A stretch of 64,000 bases of DNA from an uncultured Pelagibacteraceae bacterium (GTDB lineage Bacteria > Pseudomonadota > Alphaproteobacteria > Pelagibacterales > Pelagibacteraceae), in contig CABYYJ010000002.1 of NCBI GenBank assembly GCA_902523185.1, positions 1 to 64,000 on the forward strand, written 5' to 3'. The notes beneath the pieces were generated by a model. That model worked only from the letters and a program-made list of their open reading frames with translations. It was not told where the DNA came from and did no database searches. Positions 44,955-54,845 of the stretch are shown piece by piece; position 1 is the stretch's first letter, and each line of letters opens with the position of its first letter. The position numbers were made by a program, and so were the translations under genes.

Positions 44955-47344
44955 TGATTAAAAGTTGATGAAACTCTTCCAAATGGTGATAATGTAATTT
45001 TAAACATTAAAGAATTTTCCGGCTCTAATTCTGAATCATTATAAAACTCTCTACGATATACAAGCCCTGCTCTTAAACAATCGTTTATATATTCATAACT
45101 CAAATTATAAAATTCAGATGAGTCAGTAACTAAATTACGCTTTGTTTCAAAAGAAAAAAGACCTTTACTATCACTTTCCAAATTAACTTCAGTTTTAAAG
45201 TAGTCTTGATCTCCTATGTGTTTATTTTCATTTAAGTATTTAAAATCAAAATTTAACGGTCCAAAATCCGTACTCATTCCAAATTCATTGTAGTTTAAAT
45301 CACTATAATTCTGATCTAAAGCAAACTTATAATTTAAGCTAAATTTGCCCTTATTAAGAGTTGCATAACCAACTACGTCAGACATTTTTTCGTCTAAACT
45401 CGATGAGCTGCTCATCTTTTTATTTTCTTGTTCATTTATAACTTGAGCAACTGAAAAGTCAAAAACGTTGGTATTATTTTTAATTTTATAATCAAATCCA
45501 ACTGTGCTTGATAAACCAGTCTCAAAATTATTAATATCGTCTAATCGATTAAAACTGAAAGCTCTTGATGGGTTTAATCTAGAGTTATTTTCCTCTTTCC
45601 TCATACTGCCGGGGGCGTATCTTAGAAGAAATTTTGGAGTCAGCAAGTGTCTAGAGCTCCCTAAATTTTTTTCAAAATTTATTTCAGATAATAATCCTAA
45701 GGCTCCAAATAATTCATTTGTTGTTTTTGTTTTAAATACCTCAATATTTTTTGTCTCATAATTTATATTTTTTAAATTTGCTTTAAATTTACTCTTAATA
45801 AAGTTAGTTGAGAAAATACTTTTTGAGGTCCAATTAATATCATTAACAAAAAAAGTTGAAGATTTATTGGTGTCATAGCTATGCACTTTTAAATTTGAAA
45901 CTAGGTCGAAATTACCTAAGTTTTCGTCACTATATAAATTTTTATTTAAAGTTAGTTCTGGTAATATATACTCATGTTTATCTTCATACGTAGACTTCAA
46001 AGTTTCATAAACGTTTGCATTTATGCCTAAAAACAAATCTTCTTTTTCATGGGTGAAATTAATTCCACTTTCTAGCGTATCTTCTTTGTAGTTCACCAGA
46101 TTTGATTGAATTCTATATAATTTGAGATATTTATCATTTGAAACATCTTGAACTGATAGATTTAATGTATTATCTGAGTTATTTTTCCCTTTAAATGATT
46201 TCGTAAATTGTGAGAAAAAATGTGATTTTTCTCCAGCACTTTTAGTATTTGAGGTGTTTTTGTAACCTTTGGTATAGCCAAAATCCATTAAGAAATTAGA
46301 ATTTTTAAAGGCTTGATTGTACTCAGCAAAGAACAAAGGATTTTCATCAAAATAAAGTTTGTTGTTCAAAGTAAAATTTTTATCAAGACCTAGATCCCAG
46401 AAATATGGCACTGTTATTTCAGATCCAAGATTTTTTGAATTTGAAAAAGAGGGAACTAGTAATCCCGTTCTTCTATCAACAGTTGGATCAGGATGAGATA
46501 GTTTTGGAAAATAAAAAATAGGAATATCATATACCTTTACAATTGCATTATCATAATAAACTGTTTTCTTTTTTTTATCATGAAGAAGTTGAGAAGCCTG
46601 TATTGTCCAGGGAGGACATTTATCTTTTTCCCTGTAGTCACATAAAGTAAAATTGCCTTTTTTAAATTTACCGAATTCATCATTTATTTGAATAGTATTT
46701 GCAAATATTCTAGGTTTATTATCCCTGTGAATTTTAAATGCGTCATCATTAAGGAAAGCTTTGATGTCTGTGCCTAATATCTCTTTTTGCCTTGTATCAA
46801 TATAGATTTGAGAAAATTTATAATTATTACCCATTTTATCGTTGAGTTCAATTAAACCTATTGATTTAAAAATATTTTTATTTGATAAATATTCAAAATT
46901 ATTAAGGAAAATTTTATTATTTTCCAAATCAGTAATTATTGCATTATCTTCAGATTTAATTATAAAATTTTTATTGTCAAATATTACATTTTTACCCTCA
47001 ATTTTATAATTTTCACTAGTGACTACTTTGGTTGCCCCAACGCTTTTAAAAACCTTTGTATCATCGTTGTACTCTGCATAATTAGTTTTAATGATATTTT
47101 TTTTATTATCAGTTGCAGTTATGTTTCCTTCCAATTTAACAAAATTATTTTTTCTATCATAAATTGCTTTATCGCTTTGAATATTCTTATTGTCATCAGT
47201 CTTAATTTTGACTTCATTATTGAAAATAGTAGTCTCTTTATTCTTGTCTATAGTTATATCTTTAGCTTGAATTAATAGATTATCAGCAAATAAATTGCTC
47301 TTAAAAAGTAAAAAAAATAAAAAAAATACAATTTTATTTTTCAT
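44951..47344 (-). CDS. lptD: LPS-assembly outer membrane protein LptD
   Basis: It inserts lipopolysaccharide into the outer leaflet with LptE. The 797-aa protein has an N-terminal signal peptide ending near residue 20. An OstA/LptA-like beta-jellyroll follows (about 25-200, LLIQAKDITIDKNKETTIFNNEVKIKTDD). The large C-terminal barrel includes the conserved KVYDIPIFYFPKLSHPDPTVDRRTGLLVPSF. Two cysteines (CDYREKDKC, about 237-244) could form a disulfide. It overlaps lptG by 11 bp and surA by 4 bp. Confidence 0.95.
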   Translation of the reverse strand: MKNKIVFFLFFLLFKSNLFADNLLIQAKDITIDKNKETTIFNNEVKIKTDDNKNIQSDKAIYDRKNNFVKLEGNITATDNKKNIIKTNYAEYNDDTKVFKSVGATKVVTSENYKIEGKNVIFDNKNFIIKSEDNAIITDLENNKIFLNNFEYLSNKNIFKSIGLIELNDKMGNNYKFSQIYIDTRQKEILGTDIKAFLNDDAFKIHRDNKPRIFANTIQINDEFGKFKKGNFTLCDYREKDKCPPWTIQASQLLHDKKKKTVYYDNAIVKVYDIPIFYFPKLSHPDPTVDRRTGLLVPSFSNSKNLGSEITVPYFWDLGLDKNFTLNNKLYFDENPLFFAEYNQAFKNSNFLMDFGYTKGYKNTSNTKSAGEKSHFFSQFTKSFKGKNNSDNTLNLSVQDVSNDKYLKLYRIQSNLVNYKEDTLESGINFTHEKEDLFLGINANVYETLKSTYEDKHEYILPELTLNKNLYSDENLGNFDLVSNLKVHSYDTNKSSTFFVNDINWTSKSIFSTNFIKSKFKANLKNINYETKNIEVFKTKTTNELFGALGLLSEINFEKNLGSSRHLLTPKFLLRYAPGSMRKEENNSRLNPSRAFSFNRLDDINNFETGLSSTVGFDYKIKNNTNVFDFSVAQVINEQENKKMSSSSSLDEKMSDVVGYATLNKGKFSLNYKFALDQNYSDLNYNEFGMSTDFGPLNFDFKYLNENKHIGDQDYFKTEVNLESDSKGLFSFETKRNLVTDSSEFYNLSYEYINDCLRAGLVYRREFYNDSELEPENSLMFKITLSPFGRVSSTFNQ

Positions 47345-48422
47345 TTATTTGTAACACTCCAATAAAAATGAACAGACTCAGTGCTAAAACAGGGGCCCAT
47401 ATAGCTAAAATAATAGGTATTCTTCCTGTCTGACCAAGAGCAATCGAAAGATCTTTAAAGTAAAAAATTAGCACACTTATCAGTAAACCCATTACTATAA
47501 ATTTTAAATTATCAGACTTTTTTAAGGTATTTAATGTAATTATTGCAGCTAGTGCTGTCATCATAAATAAAAAAAAAGGCAATGAAAGCATGGAATGTAG
47601 GTTCTGATTTAAAAAAGCTTCATTATAACCTTTCTTTATAAAATCTTTGTAGTTTAGAACTAGGTCTAGAAAAGACATAGTGTCAAAATTTTTAAACAAA
47701 CTATTAATTTTTTCGTAGTTATAATTAGAACTTATCTCAAATGTGTTAAATTTTTTCTCTTTTAAAACGCCATTTTCGTATTCAAAAAAAGATACGTTTT
47801 CTAAATTCCATTTATTACTTTTTATATTAGCCTTTGTAGATACTATCTTATTTATTAAATTTGACTGTTTATCCAAATGAAAAATTGTAAGGTCAATTAA
47901 GTAAAAACCATCAGGCTTTGCAGCAGAAATAATTCTTTGGCCCTTTTCCACGTTTTCTTTAATCCAAAGACCGTTTTTATTAAATGTAACTAGATGATCT
48001 ATATCTCTTGAATAATTTGATTTTGTTTTCTCATAATATTTTGACATAGACGATGTTATTGGATTGGCTAGTATAAGCACCAACCAACCTAAAATAAAAG
48101 ATGTAATTGCTAAAATTAAAAAAATTTTAAAATTTGAGTAGCCAAAAATTTTTAAAGTTAGTAGATCTTTATTATTTCTAATTTTCATCATAAACCACAT
48201 ACTTGATAAAAAGATTATAAAGGGTAAAATTTTAATTATCATACTTGGAATAAAAATACTTGTTAACAATAGTGGTGTAAAAATATTTACGTCCATATTT
48301 TTAAAAAATTCTATTTCTTCAAACAAATTAAGTATTACACCAAAACAATAAAAAACTATTATAAAAATTGTAAAAGTTTTTAGAAAATTTTTAAGTAAGT
48401 AATTGAAAAAAATATTATTCAT
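47334..48422 (-). CDS. lptG: LPS export permease LptG
   Basis: One of the two membrane subunits of the LptB2FG ABC transporter that extracts LPS from the inner membrane. The 362-aa protein has three N-terminal membrane spans, a periplasmic jellyroll domain (about 130-250) and three C-terminal spans, the YjgP/YjgQ architecture. GQTGRIPIILAIWAPVLALSLFIFIGV near the end is typical. It lies between lptF and lptD with overlaps on both sides. The ATPase LptB is not in this window. Confidence 0.92.
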   Translation of the reverse strand: MNNIFFNYLLKNFLKTFTIFIIVFYCFGVILNLFEEIEFFKNMDVNIFTPLLLTSIFIPSMIIKILPFIIFLSSMWFMMKIRNNKDLLTLKIFGYSNFKIFLILAITSFILGWLVLILANPITSSMSKYYEKTKSNYSRDIDHLVTFNKNGLWIKENVEKGQRIISAAKPDGFYLIDLTIFHLDKQSNLINKIVSTKANIKSNKWNLENVSFFEYENGVLKEKKFNTFEISSNYNYEKINSLFKNFDTMSFLDLVLNYKDFIKKGYNEAFLNQNLHSMLSLPFFLFMMTALAAIITLNTLKKSDNLKFIVMGLLISVLIFYFKDLSIALGQTGRIPIILAIWAPVLALSLFIFIGVLQINEK

Positions 48423-49542
48423 AAACTTTATTTTCTATTGAAAATTGAAAAACTAAAAAAAAATATAATATTAAAAAAAATAAAAAAGGTAGAATTATAT
48501 AAATTGTTAAAATTATGAAATTTATCCCAGTGTATCTAATAGCCAACTCAGTAAATAACAAAAGTGAAAAACTGTATAAAAATACACTTACCTTATTTAA
48601 ATAAAATTTTTTTGTTTTAATTAGTAATAAAGCACAAATTAAGGAAATTACTGGAATGTAAAATGGCGTAACTATACGTCTATTTAAAACTGGCAATATC
48701 TCCGTTTTAAATTCTTCATTACAAATTCTTGTTTCTTCATTTGTATCTTTGAAAATGCATCCTAAAAGTTTATGCGTTGGCGTTTCTTGTATTTTAGGTT
48801 TTTTAATTGTTGTAGTAACTAAATTACTTAGGTCTATAATTAATTGTTCAAATTTAATTATCTCATTTTCAGTATTTTTTTTACTTGAAATAATTTGACC
48901 ATTAAATAAATACATTTTTTTCTCTTCCAATAATCCATTTTCAGCAGTTATTGTCGTTTCACTTATTTCAGAAGTGTTAGACGATAGATTTTTTAAATTA
49001 TCACCTTTATCGTGTAAAAATATATTTTGTAATTTATTGTCTTGTTTTTTCTCAACAATGAAAGTGAAACCTTTGAAAGAATCGCTGAATTGTTGAGTTC
49101 TAATTGTTGGTAAGAAAGAGTTGAAATTACTGTTGCTTAGCATTTGTCTAGACTTGTTTAAAGCGAGAGGAGTTATATAAGTTGAAAAAATTAAATAAAA
49201 AACTGAAACAATTAAAGAGGTTAGAAAAATAATATTTACAAGCTGTATTTTTTTTACCCCCGAAGTCCATAGAATAACAAATTCACTATCATTTTTATGT
49301 CTGAGTATAAAAATCAATAGGGCTAAAAGAAATGATAGAGGAATAAATTTTGGAGCTAGTCCAAATATATTTAAAAAAGAGTATTTAAAATAAGTTGAGA
49401 CATTATATCCATTTTCAACTATTAGATCTAAAAAATTCACCGCTCTTACAGTTAGCGCTACTAAGGACAATACTAATAAAATGATCAATAAAGTTCTTAT
49501 GATTTCTACTGTGAAGTTTTGATAAATTTTGTTTTGAAGCAT
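48415..49542 (-). CDS. lptF: LPS export permease LptF
   Basis: The partner permease to LptG. From the ATG at 49542 it is 375 aa; a longer frame from 49587 adds 15 hydrophobic residues that do not look like the family start. Three N-terminal spans, a periplasmic domain and three C-terminal spans are visible, with LPILNRRIVTPFYIPVISLICALLL-type sequence near the C-terminal bundle. It is the first gene of the lptF-lptG-lptD-surA-pdxA-rsmA operon and is divergent from pepA across 135 bp, as in many proteobacteria. Confidence 0.92.
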   Translation of the reverse strand: MLQNKIYQNFTVEIIRTLLIILLVLSLVALTVRAVNFLDLIVENGYNVSTYFKYSFLNIFGLAPKFIPLSFLLALLIFILRHKNDSEFVILWTSGVKKIQLVNIIFLTSLIVSVFYLIFSTYITPLALNKSRQMLSNSNFNSFLPTIRTQQFSDSFKGFTFIVEKKQDNKLQNIFLHDKGDNLKNLSSNTSEISETTITAENGLLEEKKMYLFNGQIISSKKNTENEIIKFEQLIIDLSNLVTTTIKKPKIQETPTHKLLGCIFKDTNEETRICNEEFKTEILPVLNRRIVTPFYIPVISLICALLLIKTKKFYLNKVSVFLYSFSLLLFTELAIRYTGINFIILTIYIILPFLFFLILYFFLVFQFSIENKVYE

Positions 49543-49677
49543 TTCAATATATATTATATAAATAATGCATCCATAAATTAAATTCAACTAATGGTTTAGC
49601 AGTGATTAAATTTTCATTGAAAACTAATATATTTGGACTTATATCAGTGTCACTATTAGGTTTTTTGGTAAAAAATT

Positions 49678-51138
49678 ATGTCTATAAATATTAATTATTC
49701 TAAAAAAATTAAAAAAACTTTAAACAGTTTAGTCTTGTTTACCGGCGAAAAGTTTAAAATAAATAATCTAAAAAAATATCTTTCTACTTCAGAATTTTCA
49801 TACATAAATGATCTTTTAAAAAATAATCAAGCAAAAAAAAAATTGCTTATTTTTGATATTAATTCAAAAAAAAAAATTATACTAATTTCAGTAAAAAAAA
49901 ACCCTAAAATATCTGAAGTAGAAAATTTAGGAGCCGAATTTTATGGGAAAATTAATTATAGTAAAAATTCTGAATATTTCCTAATTTCTGATAGTATAGA
50001 AACAAGTTTTAGTAATTTCTTAGGACATTTTTTGCATGGTTTAAAATTGAAGTCTTACGAGTTTAAAAAATATAAAACAAAGAAGAAAATAAGATATATC
50101 TCTTTGAACATAGTTGGTAATAAAAATATATCATCAATACAAAATCAGAAAAGATTTAGAGCTATAGAAGAAGGAACATTCTTTGCAAGGGATTTAGTTT
50201 CTGAGCCTGGTAATATTTTGCACCCTGATGAATATGCTAAGAGATTAAATTCTCTAAAAAAATTTGGTTTAAAAGTAAATATTTACGATGAAAAAAAATT
50301 AAAAAAACTAGGAATGAATGCACTACTTGGTGTTGGCCAAGGAAGCATAAGAGGTTCTTATTTAGTAACATTGGAATGGAAGGGTCTTAAAAGCAATGTT
50401 AAACCTTTAGCTTTTGTTGGCAAAGGTGTATGTTTTGATACTGGTGGATACTCGTTAAAACCTGCAAAATTTATGGAAGATATGACATACGATATGGCTG
50501 GCTCAGCCACAGTAGTAGGTCTTATGAAAAATTTTGCCCTAAGAAAAGCTAGAATTAATGTAGTAGGTGTTGTTGGATTAGTTGAAAATATGGTAAGCGG
50601 TAATGCTCAAAGACCAGGGGATATAGTTAAGTCTTATAGTGGTAAAACAATTGAAATACTAAATACCGATGCAGAAGGAAGATTGGTTTTAGCGGACGCT
50701 CTAACGTTTACTGAAAAAAAATTTAAGCCGAAATTTATTGTAGACTTAGCTACTTTGACTGGTGCAATTATAGTTTGCTTAGGATCTGAATATGCAGGTC
50801 TATTTTCAAATAACGATAAGCTATCAAAAGAAATTTTTGATGCTGGTGAAAAAGTTGATGAGAAAGTATGGAGAATGCCATTACACAAAAACTATGACAA
50901 ACTAATGAATTCAAAAAATGCAGATGTACAAAATATAAATTATGTTGGAGGTGCTGGTTCAACTACTGCTGCTCAGTTCTTGCAAAGATTTATCTTAAAT
51001 AATACTCCGTGGGCGCATCTGGATATTGCAGGTATGGCTTTTTCAAAATATGGAGGTGCTTTGAATTCTGGAGGAGCAACTGGTTTTGGGGTAAGGCTGC
51101 TTAATCAACTAGTTGAGGATAATTATGAGCGAAGCTGA
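49678..51138 (+). CDS. pepA: Cytosol (leucyl) aminopeptidase
   Basis: A 486-aa M17 family metallo-aminopeptidase. The catalytic signature [14 protein letters not shown] (about residues 325-338) is intact, and the metal ligands in [30 protein letters not shown] are present. The variable N-terminal domain (1-160) is Lys/Asn-rich. In E. coli PepA also acts as a DNA-binding protein; nothing here tests that. It overlaps the ndk start by 14 bp. Confidence 0.95.
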   Translation: MSININYSKKIKKTLNSLVLFTGEKFKINNLKKYLSTSEFSYINDLLKNNQAKKKLLIFDINSKKKIILISVKKNPKISEVENLGAEFYGKINYSKNSEYFLISDSIETSFSNFLGHFLHGLKLKSYEFKKYKTKKKIRYISLNIVGNKNISSIQNQKRFRAIEEGTFFARDLVSEPGNILHPDEYAKRLNSLKKFGLKVNIYDEKKLKKLGMNALLGVGQGSIRGSYLVTLEWKGLKSNVKPLAFVGKGVCFDTGGYSLKPAKFMEDMTYDMAGSATVVGLMKNFALRKARINVVGVVGLVENMVSGNAQRPGDIVKSYSGKTIEILNTDAEGRLVLADALTFTEKKFKPKFIVDLATLTGAIIVCLGSEYAGLFSNNDKLSKEIFDAGEKVDEKVWRMPLHKNYDKLMNSKNADVQNINYVGGAGSTTAAQFLQRFILNNTPWAHLDIAGMAFSKYGGALNSGGATGFGVRLLNQLVEDNYERS

Positions 51139-51535
51139 ACAAACATTATCAATTATTAAACCCGACGCCGTAGAGAGAAATCTTACAGAAAAAATTAAGG
51201 ATATATTTACTCAAAATAATCTTAAAATAAAGGATAGTAAAAAAATTCATATTACTAAAGACGAAGCTGCAGAATTTTATAAAGTTCACCAAGCAAAGCC
51301 ATTTTATAATGAATTATGCTCATATTTATCTTCTGGTCCAATAGTGGCAATGATACTAGAAGGTAAAGATGCTGTTATTTTAAATAGAAAAATTATGGGA
51401 GCGACTGACCCAAAAAATGCTGAAGATAATACGATAAGAAAATTATTCGGGATTTCAATTGATAAAAATTCTGTTCATGGCTCAGACTCAGCAGAAAATG
51501 CAAAAAAAGAAATAGATTTTTTTTTCAAAAATTAA
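51125..51535 (+). CDS. ndk: Nucleoside diphosphate kinase
   Basis: It equilibrates NTP and NDP pools. From the ATG at 51125 it is 136 aa, preceded by GAGG inside the pepA end; a TTG start at 51113 would add four residues. Conserved elements are [27 protein letters not shown], the region between [13 protein letters not shown] and NTIRKLFG, and [16 protein letters not shown]. The phosphohistidine is in the NExNxxHGSD-like region. Its stop shares the TTAA tetranucleotide with convergent purN. Confidence 0.96.
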   Translation: MSEAEQTLSIIKPDAVERNLTEKIKDIFTQNNLKIKDSKKIHITKDEAAEFYKVHQAKPFYNELCSYLSSGPIVAMILEGKDAVILNRKIMGATDPKNAEDNTIRKLFGISIDKNSVHGSDSAENAKKEIDFFFKN

Positions 51536-52095
51536 TTGTTTCTATATAATTTTATTATTGCCTCTGGAAATGCCAAATATTCAAGCCTTTGAGTTTTAAT
51601 CTTTATGTCATTTTCTTTATCACATTCATTTATAAAAAAATACTTTTGAGCTATAATTTTACCACTATCTAGTTTTTCATTCACCAAGTGGACTGTGCAA
51701 CCAGATCTAATTTCTTTATTTTCAATGACACGAGAAAATGTATTTAAACCTTTAAATTTTGGTAGAAGTGAAGGGTGAATATTTACTATCTTTTTTCCAA
51801 ATAACTTGATAAAATTTTTTGAAATTATTTTCATATATCCAGCTAAGCAAATTAGTGAAATATCGTATCTTTTTAATTCTTTAAAAATTTTACGTTCAAA
51901 ATTATTCAATTTCGTATTTATTAAAGTAAAAGGAATAGAATTAATTTTTGCATATTTTAATCCTTCTGCATTTATATTATTAGAGACTATTAATTTTATC
52001 TTAACAGGAAAGTTGTATTCTCTAGATCTCTTTATGAGGTTATTTAAATTCGTTCCTCTTCCAGATATAAAAACGCACACGTTTTTTTTTACCAT
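51532..52095 (-). CDS. purN: Phosphoribosylglycinamide formyltransferase
   Basis: It transfers formyl from 10-formyl-THF to GAR in purine synthesis. The 187-aa protein has VCVFISGRGTNLNNLI at the N-terminus, LAGYMKIISKNFI, the catalytic HPSLLPKFKG and the Asp-containing VNEKLDSGKIIAQ. It overlaps purM by 7 bp; purM-purN is the usual order. Confidence 0.94.
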   Translation of the reverse strand: MVKKNVCVFISGRGTNLNNLIKRSREYNFPVKIKLIVSNNINAEGLKYAKINSIPFTLINTKLNNFERKIFKELKRYDISLICLAGYMKIISKNFIKLFGKKIVNIHPSLLPKFKGLNTFSRVIENKEIRSGCTVHLVNEKLDSGKIIAQKYFFINECDKENDIKIKTQRLEYLAFPEAIIKLYRNN

Positions 52096-53117
52096 TTTAA
52101 ACTATTTACTAATTTTACCCTTTTTGTATTTTTTGTTACACGGCCTATCTCGTAAGGCGTAAATTTTTTTGGAAAATTTTTTTTAATTTTTTTTATATTT
52201 CTTTGATCTACTATTAAACAAAAACCTACTCCACAGTTGAAGGTTTTCATCATTTCAAGATCTGATATATTTTTTAATTTAAGCCATTTAAAAATTTTAA
52301 GTGTTTTTATCTTAGATAAATCAATGTTAATAGAAAGGTTATCTGGAATAGATCTTAATAAATTCTCTACTAACCCTCCTCCAGTAATGTGCGCGGCAGC
52401 ATTTATCAATTTTTTATCACATAATTTTAATACTTCTTTTGAATAAATTTTTGTAGGTTTTAATAATTCTTTTTTTATCTTAGATGTAATTTTGGTTTTT
52501 TTCAAAATTGATCTAATTAGTGAAAAACCGTTTGAATGTAAACCGCTTGAAGGGATGGCTAAAATGACGTTATTATTTTTCACATTGTTTTTACTTAAAA
52601 TTTTTTTTTTTGAAACTATTCCTACAGAGAAGCCAGCTAAATCAAAATTATTTTTTGAGTAAATTCCAGGCATCTCAGCTGTTTCTCCTCCAATTAAACT
52701 ACAGTCAGATAAAAAACACCCTTTAATTATTCCTTTAAAAATTCTTTTAGTTTTTTTTAAATCTAATTTTCCAATTGCTATGTAATCAAGAAAGAAAAGT
52801 GGCTTTGCACCTTGCACAACTAAATCATTGATACACATGGCTACAAGATCTATTCCTATGGTATCAAATTTTTTAAATTTATTAGCTAGATCTATTTTAG
52901 TTCCCACGCCATCTGTGCAGGATACAATCACTGGATCTTTTATTTTATAATTACTAATATCAAATAAAGATCCAAAACCGCCGATATTTTCTTTTTGAAA
53001 TGAATTTTCCCTTTTTTGGACAACTTTTTTAGATATTACAGAAATATGTTTTACAAATTTATTAGCTAATGAAATGTTTACGCCGCTTTTTCTGTAACTA
53101 TTTTTCATTTTTTTCAT
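52089..53117 (-). CDS. purM: Phosphoribosylformylglycinamidine cyclo-ligase (AIR synthetase)
   Basis: It closes the imidazole ring in purine synthesis. The 342-aa protein has GGFGSLFDISNYKIKDPVIV, SCTDGVGTKIDLA, the glycine/acid motif DCSLIGGETAEMPGIY and PSSGLHSNGFSLI. The C-terminal domain carries AAAHITGGGLVENLLR. It is divergent from the DUF2066 gene across only 25 bp. Confidence 0.95.
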   Translation of the reverse strand: MKKMKNSYRKSGVNISLANKFVKHISVISKKVVQKRENSFQKENIGGFGSLFDISNYKIKDPVIVSCTDGVGTKIDLANKFKKFDTIGIDLVAMCINDLVVQGAKPLFFLDYIAIGKLDLKKTKRIFKGIIKGCFLSDCSLIGGETAEMPGIYSKNNFDLAGFSVGIVSKKKILSKNNVKNNNVILAIPSSGLHSNGFSLIRSILKKTKITSKIKKELLKPTKIYSKEVLKLCDKKLINAAAHITGGGLVENLLRSIPDNLSINIDLSKIKTLKIFKWLKLKNISDLEMMKTFNCGVGFCLIVDQRNIKKIKKNFPKKFTPYEIGRVTKNTKRVKLVNSLKW

Positions 53118-53142
53118 TAATAAAAATGATATTTATTTTTTT

Positions 53143-54186
53143 ATGAAAAGTTTAAAATTAATATTCCTCATTTTAGTTATTTTCATGAAAACTGGAAATA
53201 ATTTGTCTGCGGATAACTTATTTTTTGTTAATAATATTGAAATTACAAAAAAAAAAACTAACAATATTGAATTTTTAGCAAATGAAGCGATTAAAAAAGG
53301 CTTTAGAGAGCTTTTAAATAAAGTTTTATTAAAAAAAGATAAAAACAAATTAAGTAGCTTAGAGTTTACTGAAATCAAAGATTTAATATCTTATTATCAA
53401 ATCATTGAAGACGAAGATGAAGATCAGAATAAAATCTTTTTTAATATTTCATTTGATAAAGATAAACTTCATACATTATTTTATAATACTGGATTAAAAT
53501 ATTCTGATATTTCGCAAAACGAATTATATCTGCTGCCTATTTTCAAAAAGAATAATCAATTAAATATATATACAAATAATTACTTTTATGAAAATTGGAA
53601 TAAAAAAAATGAAAATACTGTAGTTGAATTTATTTTACCAATCGAAAATATTGAAGTTTTGCAGGTTCTGAATATTAATATTGAAAATCTATTAAACGTA
53701 AAAATAGGAGAAATTTTTAGTGAATATAATAACCAAAATTTAGCTCTCATAATAATCGAAGAAAACGACTTTAAAATAGAAAAAATTTTTTTGAAAACAT
53801 TAATAGTTGGCAAGGAGATCGATAAAAGTTTAAAAATTGATAAAAAAAATTTAGAACAAGATCAATTTTATGAAAAAATAATTTTCCAAACAAAAGAGGA
53901 AATTGTAAATTTGGTTAAATCACAGAATTTAATCGACATTAGAACTCCGTCTTTCATGAATGTAAAGTTGATGTCATCAAAAAAAAACAACCTAGTAGAA
54001 CTTTCTAAAAAATTGAAAAAGATTGATTTAATTGAAAATATTTTTGTGCAAGAATTGAATACAGACTACGTTAATTTAAAGATTAAATATCTTGGTAAAA
54101 TCAATAAAATAATAGAACAATTAAAAAATGAAAACATTATTTTAGAGTTAAAAGGCGATCAATGGAGTGTTGAATTAATACAATGA
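53143..54186 (+). CDS. DUF2066-family exported protein
   Basis: A 347-aa protein with an N-terminal hydrophobic signal segment (about residues 4-22) and no further membrane spans. The fold and position match DUF2066, which regularly lies between purM and hda in Alphaproteobacteria. The recognisable part is residues 25-150 (NNIEITKKKTNNIEFLANEAIKKGFRELLNK...). It overlaps hda by 4 bp. The function is unknown; periplasmic location is predicted from the signal only. Confidence 0.72.
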   Translation: MKSLKLIFLILVIFMKTGNNLSADNLFFVNNIEITKKKTNNIEFLANEAIKKGFRELLNKVLLKKDKNKLSSLEFTEIKDLISYYQIIEDEDEDQNKIFFNISFDKDKLHTLFYNTGLKYSDISQNELYLLPIFKKNNQLNIYTNNYFYENWNKKNENTVVEFILPIENIEVLQVLNINIENLLNVKIGEIFSEYNNQNLALIIIEENDFKIEKIFLKTLIVGKEIDKSLKIDKKNLEQDQFYEKIIFQTKEEIVNLVKSQNLIDIRTPSFMNVKLMSSKKNNLVELSKKLKKIDLIENIFVQELNTDYVNLKIKYLGKINKIIEQLKNENIILELKGDQWSVELIQ

Positions 54187-54845
54187 GTCAATTAATTTTT
54201 AAATTTCCATTTAAAACTAAATACTTTGAACAAGATTTCTACGTATCAAGTAATAATTTTTCAGTTTACAAGTTAATCGAGGAGTGGCCAAACTGGCCAA
54301 ACAAATGGTTAAATATCTACGGTGTTTCTGGATCAGGAAAAACTCATTTATCTAAAATTTTAGAAAAAAAAATTGGTAAAGTAAAAATTATTAATGCTGA
54401 GAATATCAATGACTCAACAATAACTTCTCTTGAAAAATTTGAATGTATTATTATTGATAATTTTAAGAATAATGTTGATCACAAAATTCTTTTTTCACTC
54501 TTAAATCAGTCTAAACAATTAGAAAAATTTATTTTAGTCAACAGTGAGATACCATTAAAACAAATGAAGTTTAAAATTGTTGATTTAAAATCAAGGATAG
54601 AAAGTTTTTTATTTATGGGAATTGAATTACCGACTGATGATTTACTGCAAGTGATAATTACCAAATCATTTTCAGATAAACAAGTTAAGCTAGATCCTAA
54701 AATATCCAGCTATATTATTAAAAATGTTGAAAGATCTTATGATAAAATGTTCAAATTTTTAAAAGATGTTGATGAATTGTCATTATCATCTGGAAAATCG
54801 ATAAATATTAATCTAATAAAAAAAGTACTAGAAAATAATGAATAA
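54183..54845 (+). CDS. hda: Hda/DnaA-like regulator of replication initiation
   Basis: A 220-aa AAA+ protein homologous to the ATPase part of DnaA. The N-terminus [20 protein letters not shown] resembles alphaproteobacterial HdaA, and a Walker A-like [11 protein letters not shown] lies near residue 48. IIIDNFKN is the Walker B-like position. The DnaA DNA-binding domain IV is absent. In relatives it promotes ATP hydrolysis on DnaA with the beta clamp. Next to it is aspS, whose start overlaps by 8 bp. Confidence 0.85.
   Translation: MSQLIFKFPFKTKYFEQDFYVSSNNFSVYKLIEEWPNWPNKWLNIYGVSGSGKTHLSKILEKKIGKVKIINAENINDSTITSLEKFECIIIDNFKNNVDHKILFSLLNQSKQLEKFILVNSEIPLKQMKFKIVDLKSRIESFLFMGIELPTDDLLQVIITKSFSDKQVKLDPKISSYIIKNVERSYDKMFKFLKDVDELSLSSGKSININLIKKVLENNE

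Noticed and set aside
49602-49694. GTG-started 30-aa hydrophobic frame upstream of pepA
   Set aside because: It overlaps the pepA start by 17 bp, has no clear ribosome site and is short enough to be chance in AT-rich DNA.
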